NCBI GenBank assembly: GCA_027422505.1
Contig: JAPQWV010000028.1
Location: 5,422,001-5,486,000 of the forward strand
DNA: 64,000 nt
Source: Craterostigma plantagineum
Taxonomy: Eukaryota > Streptophyta > Magnoliopsida > Lamiales > Linderniaceae
Reading direction: 5' to 3'
Below, piece by piece: positions 52,528-62,645 of the stretch. Each line of letters begins with the position of its first letter. Positions within the stretch are counted from its first letter, which is position 1. The position numbers and the translations under genes were made by a program. Below the pieces are notes generated by a model. The model was not told the origin of the DNA. It made no database searches and saw only the letters and a list, made by a program, of their open reading frames with translations.

Positions 52528-52823
52528 ATTAGGATATTTATAAGTTTGTGTCAATAGTTTAAGTCTTGGGTTATATTTTGTAATTATCCTTATAGCTTGG
52601 GCTCTGGACTAGAATGTAATTATTTAATAATTAGTGTTTGGGCCTTAATATACCTAGGGTTAATGTGGTATATAAGGTTTTACCAACACAATTTGAAAGG
52701 CAATCAAAGATCAAAAGGCTAAACCCATTTTTCACACAATACACACACTTGAAGGTGAGAACCTCTCCCTTTTCATTCCATCAAAGCCTCTTTGATTCCT
52801 TATTTGTGCAATCGGGACCAACA
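52527..52823 (+). repeat. 3' LTR of element E
   Basis: This is 297 bp and near-identical to 38593-38890. The first two bases align as GA where the 5' LTR has TG, so the canonical LTR end is damaged; the right end is CAACA. It is followed by the duplicate CAGGA. Confidence 0.95.
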
Positions 52824-52828
52824 CAGGA
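52824..52828 (+). repeat. Target-site duplication CAGGA, right copy (element E)
   Basis: Matches 38588-38592. Sequence beyond it is the upstream half of copy A's RT gene on the minus strand. Confidence 0.95.
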
Positions 52829-53590
52829 AAAGGCGGATGGCTTCGATCCGGGCAACAGGAGCATATGTCTCGTAATAGTCAATGCCTTTGAGTGCTCGAG
52901 GTACTAAGTTCCACACTTGAAGACATTCGAATTGGTTGATCTCATCTTGCATAGCTATCACCCAATCCGGGTCTTTGAGTGCTTCTGTTACCTTGGTTGG
53001 CTCATTTTGGCTTAAGAAGCAGCTGAAAAGACTGCGTTGATGACGTGTCCGTACTCCACTCGAAGGATCACCAATAATCTGATCAACCGGATGTGCTCGA
53101 GCCCACTTTCGCTTTTGTGGCAGAGCTGAAGTAGATGCATCGGCCATTTGTGAATCGAGATTTCCAATTATCTCAGGTTGTTCATCAGGTTGAGGTAAGT
53201 CTAAATCTTCACTTGGATTGAGCGAATCCGATGAGACTTCCTCATTGTCTATGGTAGATTCTTCAGTGATCTGTGGTAATTCTGAATCGGGTGAGGTGGG
53301 GACAATTGAAGAGCTTGATACATCGGCCTCGTCGAGTGGGGGATCCACTACAGGTGTAGCGATAGTAATGTCAGGCCGATATACGAGCTCAAATAAAGAG
53401 TCTAAATCCTCCAACGCAATCTCAGAGGTTCTTCTGACGTTGAATCCTGAGTTGTTGCCATTATCTGTTGGTTTTGTGCCAACACACCAGTGAATACGGG
53501 TTATGAACAGTTGTATTCAGAAGCCATCGAGTTTGGCACGGGTCCTGAACTGAGGTGTGCAGAAGCTATTTCTTTACTAAGCTCACTAAC
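52829..53590 (-). pseudogene. Copia copy A pol, linker and N-terminal RT
   Basis: Minus strand, upstream half of the gene split by element E. It includes the post-integrase acidic linker ('MEDLDSLFELVYRPDITIAT'), '[20 protein letters not shown]' and 'DWVIAMQDEINQFECLQVWN'. About 40 codons are missing between 'LVPR' and '[17 protein letters not shown]' compared with copies B and E, a further internal deletion. A stop lies upstream near 53500. Protease and integrase are absent: the sequence passes from gag extension to this linker at about 53590. Confidence 0.88.
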
Positions 53591-53591
53591 C

Positions 53592-55141
53592 TTAGCATTT
53601 GACTAATTGAGCTTCAAAGTTAGTGATCCTAGTGGTAGCTTCGGTTATCCTACAATTCAAGGTGGCTTTCTCGTTGAGATTCCTAACCAAGCAATTGTAG
53701 TTATTTGCTAGCCTATCTTCTAATTCCTTAATCTTTTCGCCATGCTGTCCTAATTGAGGTTGACTAGTCTCTCTAGAATGTAGGCTCTTAGTAAGTTCTT
53801 CAATTTTGGCACTAGAGCTCCTAAGTTCTGATTCGAGACTATTTATCCTTTCCTGAGACCTAGAAAGTTTATCCTCTACTTCCTTAATACTTTTCTGCTC
53901 ACGTTTCATGTTAGCATATTGTTTTTGATATGAATCTAACATTGTCAATAATGTGGAAGAAGTGTCTACCTCTTGTGATGAGGTGGATGCGCCATCTTCG
54001 TCCATCTGATTGGATGTTTCGGCGTCAATGTCTTTATCAAGGCCATGAGGGCAAGATTCTCTTCTCCAGAACTAGATGTGTCTTCGAGCCAGTGATCCTG
54101 CTCTGCCATGAGGGCTACTCCTGCTTCCTTCTGCTTCGTTAGTTGAAGCTTATTGGAGTAGTAATTAGCATCTCTTTTCTTGGGAAGAGTGCATTCTCGG
54201 GCAAAATGACAAGGCTTGCCACAGTAGAAGCACTTGTTGGGCTCTTTAGTGTTCTTGACTTCGGAGCTCTCTGGTGCATGTTCCTTGTTCTTAGAGATTG
54301 AGGTCCAAAGCTTGTTGGCCGAGGATGAGGACTTTTTCTTGAAGTATTTCTTGCTCATCATCTTTCCGATTAAAGCCAACTGCTTCCCCAATGCTTTCAT
54401 GTTTGGCTCGGTAACTGATTCTGAATCTTCTTCTGACTCGGATGATGAGGGAGGCTTCACGATCTTCTCTTTGCGAGGCTTTGTTCCACGCTTCTCTGAG
54501 ACTAGAGCAACAGCGTTGTCAACCTGCTTGACCTTCTGCTCTCTCTGAGTCTTGCAAACATCATCCTCGTGTTGGGCGAGATTATCAAATACTGCATGGA
54601 GATCCAACTCCTCCAGATCTTTGTTTTGTCTAAGTTGAGTGGATATATTTTTCCAGTCCGAGGGCAGAGAGGATAGAAATCTGATATTTGTTTCCATGTT
54701 TGTCTTCGAGATTTCTATCTTCCTCATCTCATTGAGAAGAGTGAGGAATCTTTGATATGCATCGTAGAGACTCTCATCCGGCTTTGCTTTGAAGGAGTCA
54801 TAAGCAGTGAGAATATTCGCATTTTTGGCCTTGATGCCAACTTCCGTCCTCTGCATCATCCTATGCAATTCATCCCACATTCCTTTAGCCGTTGGGAGGC
54901 TGTCTATCTGTCTATAGATGTCGTTGGGAATGCCCTGCATTAGTGTATTCATAGCCATTAGATCTGCCTTTGCACGGACCCTTTCCTCGATGGTGTATTC
55001 CCTAGGTTCCTTTAGTCGCCTAGTAGCGGGAATTTGAGGAGTAACCGTGTCATCACCGGCTACGTTAACCCAGAACTGTGCGGGTCCCTCTTCGAGTGAC
55101 TTTAGCAGATTTTCGGCTTGATCTTTTAGAGCTATGAAGTT
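53592..55141 (-). pseudogene. Copia copy A gag, zinc knuckle and coiled-coil start
   Basis: The minus-strand gag begins broken near 55141 ('NFIALKDQAENLL') and reads 'QFWVNVAGDDT', 'MAMNTLMQGIPNDIYRQIDS' (54958) and 'FKAKPDESLYDAYQRFLTLL'. The CCHC knuckle is 'CFYCGKPCHFAREC' (about 54190-54233). A frameshift near 54040 leads to a coiled-coil segment (54005-53592, 'SRSQERINSLESELRSSSAK'). It ends at a stop where the rest of the extension, protease and integrase should follow. The 5' part of gag, leader and LTR are missing at the head-to-head junction with copy B. Confidence 0.88.
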
Positions 55142-55155
55142 TAGGAATAGATGCC

Positions 55156-56031
55156 TGTCAAGCCGCTAAACTGACGGTAGAAAATAATTATGCTCTCCTA
55201 GGTGAGGAACGCAAGAAACTATATGCTAAAATTAAGAAATTAGATGATATAGTTACACGTAGGGGACAATCTGAACAGACGATATTTTTGAACAAGCCCA
55301 AGGATATAGAGTTCTATAATCCAATAGAAGACATAGGTTTCACTAACCCACGAGTTCTACAGAAAAAGGAAATATATGATATTAAGCACATGGGTTTAGG
55401 AGTAACCTCTCTTAGAGAATTTACTGAATCGACATACCAAAATAATTTTGATTCATCTATGAGAAAAGCCTCACATGGGCCTGAGATCCCCTTTGACTAC
55501 ACTACGCTAAATGAAAGAGACAGAAATATGAAACCGTCATTAACACCTGTCTCTGACCTATTTCAACTTCCTGACCCTGAAATAGTCCTCGAGGAAGCCA
55601 AAGACGTTCATTATAAAAATTCTCTCTACATACCTCCTATAATAAAACAGATAGAGGAATCTCATGCTAAATTAGACAAAGAAAGAGAGAATTTCGAAGC
55701 TGAAAAGAAAAAGTTCTTAAAAGAGATGAAAAATCTCAAAGCTTCCTCATTCTCTCAAACTACCTCTCACGCTATACTGCAAAGCGTGAAAATCGAAAAA
55801 TCACCTTCGAAAGATCAAAAGTGTATTAATAATTCTGTTAAAAGTGCTAAGACTAAAGTTACTTTACCTACGTCTACAGGGGGCGTAGGGCAAGCACTAG
55901 AATCGAAGGCGAGAGTGTCTAGTCTTAAGAAGGAGCAAGTAGATTTGAGTATGCTTAAAAATGTTACTCTTTCTGTACGAATAAATGACACTCGTAGAAA
56001 TAAAAAAGAGCCATTTCTTCGCTTAGAATAA
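55156..56031 (+). pseudogene. Gag coiled-coil extension (copy B)
   Basis: The frame is open from about 55156 and ends in TAA at 56029-56031. It starts 'CQAAKLTVENNYALLGEERK', and a predicted coiled coil lies at about residues 155-195 ('IEESHAKLDKERENFEAEKK'). It is the homologue of 41750-42600 in element E ('FENNYALLSLKVEEL', 'REDLLSKIF'). The stretch 56032-56540 continues the extension in broken frames with a Lys/Pro-rich tail, ending 'MLKWVPKAL' and a TAA before pol. Confidence 0.8.
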
Positions 56032-56542
56032 TTGCTTCTACGTGTACTCTTCAGCCCATCACCTTTAGGGCAACAACTACGAAATAGGCTCTACCTCACA
56101 AGCTAAAAATAGTCATTCTGAAACAAATGCCACTAGGAAGACCCGAAGGAAATAAGATCCAGCCATAAAGAAACCTTATGGCGTTGTACATGCATGTACT
56201 CACCTAAGGTATCTTGTAAAGATTGAGTCCCCCAAGCACCTTAGGAGATTATCAAAAGAAAAGATCTTTTCCTCAGTCAAGCCTACCAAAGCATTTGTAC
56301 GTGCTGAAATTAACATTCCCTGCAAGGTTCAACCCAAATAGGTTCCTAAATCTCCACCTAGGACGACAAAAGCCAAAAAGGCCAAGTCACCTAAAGAGGC
56401 AACACACAAAACCACTTCTACGAAAGTGATATGGGTTATTAGAACTCCCTCAAGTAATAATTAGGAATCATATCTGAACCTAAAATTAAATCTGCTAATC
56501 TGAGAGGACCCATGCTTAAATGGGTACCTAAAGCTCTCTAAC

Positions 56543-59500
56543 TTGTTTTTGCAGATCCATCATGTGTGGTATCTCGACTCTGGTTGCTCCACACACATGA
56601 CTGGAAAACAAAAGCTGCTGAGCAACTACAAAGACCGACCAAACGGCAAAGTCAGATTCGGAAACAATGACTCAGCTCCCATTCTTGGATGTGGGGACAT
56701 TATTTTGGACAATCTGACAATAAAAGATGTCTCTTATGTTGAAGGCCTCCGCCATAACTTGTTCAGCATAGGCCAATTCTGTGATAAGGGATTTCAAGTG
56801 GTCTTTCACGCTGACAGGTGCAGAATTTTGAACAATCAGGACACAGAACTCCTCTATGGACTTCAAAAATCCAACCTTTACACGATCAACCTGACGTCCG
56901 TGCGGCCCTCGACAGCTGTATGCCTCATCTCTCAGATTGATTTACAGAGGAACAACTTATGGCATCAACGACTGTCTCATCTGAATATGAAAGCTCTCCA
57001 ACGCCTTTCTACGAAAAAGTTGGTTCACGGTCTTCTAGCTATACTACTACAAAAGGAGCATCAATGTTCGGCATGTCAACTAGGAAAGATGAAGCGAGCG
57101 TCTCATCATGTCAAGATAATTGCGTCTACTTCTCGACCATTGGAACTAATCCACATGGACCTCTGTGGGCCAATGCAAACACAGAGTATCAATGGATGCA
57201 AGTACGTGCTAGTGATCGTCGATGATTTCTCTCGCTACACTTGGACAATGTTCCTCCGAACCAAAGATGAGACAGGGGACTTGATTATCAACTTTGTGAA
57301 CACTACTCAAAATCTGCTGCAACAGACTATTCAAGTTATTCGAACAGACAACGGCACTGAGTTCAAGAATAAATATCTCAGTGAGTTTTATCAGAAGCTT
57401 GGAATTAGTCAACAATTCTCAGCCGCAAAAACGCCTCAACAAAATGGGGTCGTTGAAAGGAAAAACAGAACCCTAGTGGAAGCCGCTCGTACAATGCTGA
57501 TCCATTCCGGACTTCCACACTTTCTTTGGGCTGAAGCAGTTAATACCGCCTGTTTTACCCAAAACAGGACGGTGGTTCACAAACGGTTCAACAAGACTCC
57601 GTACGAGATTGTAAATAACAGAGTGCCCAATATCTCATTCCTTAAAGTCTTCGGGTGCAAGTGCTTTGTGGCGAACGACAGAGAGCACCGTGCTAAGTTC
57701 GACCCTAAAGCATTCGAGGCAACTTTCGTCGGGTATTCTACAACATCAAAAGCGTACAGAGTATACATCAAGTCCAACCGAACAATTAAGGAAAGCTATA
57801 ATGTCACTTTCCATGAAGTGGCAGATATGGCTTCTGAACACATCAGTTCAGGACCCGTGCTAAACCCGTTGGCTTCTGAAGACAACATCTCAGAACCCGT
57901 ACTCACTGGTGTGTTGGGACAAAACCAACAGGAGATGGCAACAAATCAGAAATCAACGCCAGACGAAGCTCTGAGACTTGTGTTAGAAGACTTGGATTCC
58001 CTCTTTGAGCCATTACATCCGCCAATTAACGTCAACTATACACCCGACGTGGCTGATGTACCAAGTTCTTCAACAGTCCCTACCTCACCCAATTCAGATT
58101 TGCCGCAGAATAATGAAGAACCTATCATGAGTGTTGAGGAAGAATCATCAGAGTCGCTCCCTCCAAATGCTGATTTGGAACTTCCTCACACAAATGAACA
58201 ATCGGAGATCATTGGAAATCTAGACCCACAAAATGGCTGATGCATCTTCTTCAGCCTTGCCACATGAGCGCAAGTGGACTAGAGCCCACCCGGTTGATCA
58301 GATAATTGGCGATCTTTCGAGCGGAGTAAGGACAAGGCATCAACACAGTCTTTTCAGCTGCTTCTTAAGCCAAAACGAGCCTACTAAGGTAGCAGACGCA
58401 CTTCAAGACCCGGATTGGATAATTGCAATGCAAGAGGAAATCAACCAATTCGAACGTCTTCAAGTATGGAAATTAGTACCCCGCCCGCATGGGAAAACTA
58501 TCATCGGAACAAAATGGGTATTCAAGAACAAAAAGAATGAAGATGGCGAAGTGATTAGGAACAAGGCACGATTAGTTGCAAAGGGATACAATCAACAGGA
58601 AGGTATTGACTATGACGAAACATATGCTCCTGTTGCCCGGATTGAAGCCATTTGTCATTTATTGGCTTTGCGGCTCACAAGGACTTCAAGGTCTATCTAA
58701 TGGACGTTAAAACTGCCTTCCTCAATGGCGTACTTAAAGAAGAAGTCTATGTCGCTCAACCAAACGGCTTCATTGATCAAGAACATCCCGATCACGTCTA
58801 TCGATTGGATAAAGCTCTATACGGACTAAAACAAGCCCCACGTGCTTGGTATGATGTCTTGAGTGACTTCCTCGTAAAATCTGGATTTATTCGAGGAACA
58901 ATCGATACGACTCTCTTCATCAAATGGCAAGACAAGGATTTGATGGTCGTTCAAGTCTACGTCGACGACATCATTTTCGGTTCAACAAATCCAGCTTTGC
59001 AAGAAGTTTGGAGATCTCATGAAGAGTAAGTTCGAAATGAGCCACATGGGAGAGGTGCAATTCTTCCTAGGACTTCAAGTCAGGCAGCTCGAAGATGGTA
59101 TATTTATCAGTCAAACAAAATACATTACCCGAAAAGGTTCCATCAAGATCAGAGCAAGCCTCTCAGCACTCCCATGTCCACAAGCTGCAAGTTGGATGCC
59201 GATCCCATAGGAAAATTGGTCGACATCACACTATCGTAGTATAATTGGATCTCTTCTCTACCTCACTTCTAGTCGGCCGGATATCGTGTTTGCCACTTGT
59301 CTCTGTGCCCGATTTCAAGCAGATCCCAAAGAATCCCACATGCTTGCGGTGAAGCGTATACTTCACTACCTTAAGGGCACAACTACCCTAGGACTATGGT
59401 ATCCTAAAGGTACGAACTTCAAACTTCGGCTATACTGACGTTGATTATACAGGTTGCCGAATGGACAGGAAAAGCACCTCCGTTGGCGCTCAATTTCTAG

Positions 59501-59889
59501 GTGAGAAGCTAGTCTGCTGGTCGTCCAAAAAGCAAAACTGGGTCTCAACTTCGACGGCTGAGGCTGAATACGTCGCAGCCGCCAGCTGTTGCTCTCAGAT
59601 GCTATGGATGCGGACTCAGCTTCGCGATTATGGGTACAATTTAAATAATATACCCATATATAGTGATAGTCAAAGTGCCATTGCGATTAAGTGCAATCCC
59701 GTTCACCATTCACGCACGAAACACATGGACATTAGATATCATTTTATTAAAGATCACGTAGAAAAAGGCACAATTGAAATGTACTTTGTGAACACGGAAT
59801 ATCAACTAGCCGACATTTTCACCAAGGCTTTGGATGAAAAACGATTCCAATTCCTTGTCGGTAAATTATGCATGTTGAATCTCCCGTGA
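56543..59889 (+). pseudogene. Pol: protease, integrase, RT, RNase H (copy B)
   Basis: A 565-codon frame (56543-58240) holds protease (active-site DSG in 'WYLDSGCSTHMTG', about 56567) and a complete integrase. The latter has the HHCC finger ('WHQRLSHLNM', 'HQCSACQLGKMKR') and D-D-E residues in 'MDLCGP', 'RTDNGTEF' and 'VERKNRTL'. Frameshifts follow near 58236, 58665, 59005 and 59135, and again between 59220 and 59460. RT has '[15 protein letters not shown]', '[20 protein letters not shown]' and YVDD (about 58960). RNase H has 'MDRKSTSVGAQFLG', 'TAEAEYVAAASCC' and 'KHMDIRYHFIKDHV'. The stop is at 59887-59889. It is not functional as read. Confidence 0.92.
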
Positions 59890-62642
59890 TGTGTGCATTA
59901 CCTGATTTTTTGTGCTATTAGATGCTCTATTCTATGCGTTTTCTATGCTTACATGTTTTATCTTGCGTGAATATAATAAAAAAGAAAGGAAAAACGCCTA
60001 AAAGAAGGAGAACGACGAAGAAGAGGAAGAAGATCCTTAGTCTACAATCCCAAAACTATCATTCCCTTCTTAGTCAGAGCCAAAATAAAACCCTTCACAG
60101 TCTCTATGATATCCACATCGATGATCTCTCGCAAAGGTAAAATGATTAAAAACGCCTCGATCACAGGTAAATTGACTTAAGATTGCGTGTGTTGACTTGA
60201 GTGATATATATATAATCATCCCAAGGCAAAAATAATTGAGTATTAGAGTGATCCCAGTGAGAGTTGTCGAAATGGATCATTCAATGAACTTAGGACTCTT
60301 TAGTTTGACGACATGACTTGACAGTATGTGATTTTTTCAAGTGTCTTGTGAAATTTAGGCGTGACAATAATCGTAGCAAAATAATCTGACCTCATACTAA
60401 TAATTCTATTAATATATACAATTAAAAATAATAATAAATAATAATAAAAAAATAAAATAAATAATATATATATAAATCGCACATTTTGAATGCATGTTTA
60501 ACTTGCATTGGTACGGAATTGATTAAAATGCGACTTTACTTGTTTATGCTCATACCCTCCCGCAACATTTTGAATACATGATTTGGGGACCATGTATCTA
60601 GGTGAAATTGCCTAAATTGTGTATAATGATTGTTACTTGTATTGATTTGCTTGATTACGTGATAAATCGATACATGTGCACTATTTGAGGGGGAGCATTT
60701 ACAATGATTCCATGTTTTGAGCTCCAAATATTTTTGATGTTCTTTTCTTTAAGTGTTGCAGAAATTTTCATTCTAGAATTGCTTTGGTCAATGCTTAAAT
60801 AAGGAGGACCTCACAAAATTTCACGATCGTGAGCTCAAGACATTGATAAAACAATACAGGGGGAGCCTTAGTAGATCAATTACTTCTTGATTAACTCTAA
60901 TATTCTCGACATTTTGCTCTAAGTAATGCAGATTATCGAAGATCAATTTTGGAGCCGGATGTCACTTCTTCAAAAATACAGGGAGTTAATTGCATTTTCG
61001 TTTATAATTAGAAGGAGTAATTCTGTGGTTTATTCTTAAAATTTAGGATCAATCTGAAATATTAAGGTAAACTTACTATCGAGAAATACGGGCGAATTTG
61101 CAATTTTCAATCGCAGTTTCTCGAGCGCAAATTAATTTGGGACCAAATTGTAATTTTCGCCTTCATATTGTCGAGCGAAAATTAAACAGGAACCAAAAAG
61201 ATTTTCGATCGGAATTGTCAAGCGAAAATTGAACAGTAGCCAAATTAAAATTCTCGATCGTAAATTTCTCGATCATAAACAGTAACGGGCTTAATTCTCT
61301 AGGTATCGTAAACGTCTAATCAGCCCAAATTAAATGAAATCATTAGCTTGCAGTCGAAAATCCCTAAATACACGCAAAACCCTCGATCGCAAAATTCAAC
61401 AGTCAAATTTTCTCGCGAAAAACTTTTTCTCTCAAAAGACGAAAGTAAAATCCTCAAAATCCGTCGATTTTTCCACTAATTTTCGTCTTTTGAAGGTAGA
61501 TTTGACTTCCTTTAGGGTTTTTCGTGCATTTAAACTAGATTTGCGTCTGTATTCTGGAATATTTCTCATGATTCTTTGATTATTTCTCGACTGTTCACAC
61601 TGAGAACTCGAAACCCTCGTTAGCAGTATATTAGACCTTATTCTAAGTATAATCTGGGTTAAAAACTGCATAATAGGCTAGTTCCGATGTTTCTTGATCA
61701 TTTTGAGTGAATATAACTTTGATTTTCTGCGTTATTAGTGTTCGATTGAAAGTTAGGACTGAACTGGAGTTTAAAGGTTTGAATGCATCGAAGAACTTTC
61801 TCGCTCGCAAACAGTGAAAATTGACATTCGATTTGACTAAGTCACTGTTTGAATCGTAAAAGATCTTCGATCGCAAATATCTTCAAGTTAGTCACTACAA
61901 TAAATAACGCTGATTGAAAAATATTTACTATCGAGAAACACAATTTTGATTTTATGCGAGCGAAATATTACTGAGAGGAATAGATAAAATAGATGCAATG
62001 TCTTTAAAAATTTCGAGCGCAAAACTTACATTCGAAAATTTCGATCTCAATTTTGTTCTCGGTCGAAAATTTTAGCGGCGATAAAATTAATTTTTCGACG
62101 ATAAAATTTTCTCGATCGTAAAATTTCACAGCGAAAAACCTCTTGAAAGTCGAAATACTTTCTCGCTCGTTTATTTTCGTAGCGAAAAATTTTATTCACG
62201 CGTGGAAAAATTTCTCGATCGTAAATTTACTTGGAAATCTAATTTCTCGATCGTAAATTTACACGGAAATTTTTCTCGATCGTAAAACAGTTTCGCATCT
62301 TGAGTTCAAACACTTAGAAATTTTCTAAGTCCTTACTTTCCACTGTAGCTTTCAATAGCGAATAAAATTTTTGATCGCTAAAATAAACGGATATCTTGAT
62401 TTAAAATTAGCACTTGGGATATTAAATTGAAATTTCAATTTTACGTGCGAAAAATTTCACGGAGTGAACAGTGGCTCTAAACACTTAGAAAATTATGTCG
62501 AAAATTTTCATGACTCTTATTCATAGGTCGAAATATCATTTTTTTCACTCTCGTATACCTATGTGCCAATCCATACATTCTTCAAATTAATTTCGACTCA
62601 AATTTTTTAACTAATGATTTACATTTCTTATGTGGATTTCAG
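59890..62642 (+). other. Spacer between pol and extra ORF (copy B): polypurine words and CGATCGTAAA array
   Basis: The first 670 bp match the tail of copy A. Polypurine-like words lie at 60687-60695 (gaggggga), 60858-60865 (agggggag) and 60980-60985. From about 61060 to 62480 the words TCTCGATCGTAAATTT, TCGAGCGAAAATT and GCGAAAAATTT recur every 20-50 bp, a different variant of the array seen in element E. The ORF at 61334-61579 is low-complexity. The spacer ends in TTTCAG at 62642. Confidence 0.75.
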
Positions 62643-62645
62643 ATG
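62625..62645 (+). promoter_or_regulatory. 3' splice-acceptor consensus touching the extra ORF start (copy B)
   Basis: 'tttcttatgtggatttcag' ends at 62642 and the ATG starts at 62643. It is a textbook polypyrimidine-CAG site, in the same position as the acceptor-like CAG before the ORF in element E. Confidence 0.5.

Larger units (their letters stand above)
38593..52823 (+). mobile_element. Element E: Sirevirus-like Ty1/copia retrotransposon, 14,231 bp
   Basis: It has two LTRs (298 and 297 bp), an initiator tRNA-Met primer site, a long leader, gag with zinc knuckle, a coiled-coil extension, protease-integrase-RT-RNase H, a 2.1-kb spacer and a large extra ORF before the 3' polypurine tract. Order and features fit the Sirevirus (SIRE/Maximus) group of Ty1/copia, which carry an ORF downstream of pol. 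It lies inside the RT gene of copy A with a perfect 5-bp duplication. I count about eight differences between the LTRs, so insertion is fairly recent, yet coding regions contain at least ten stops or frameshifts. Confidence 0.92.
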
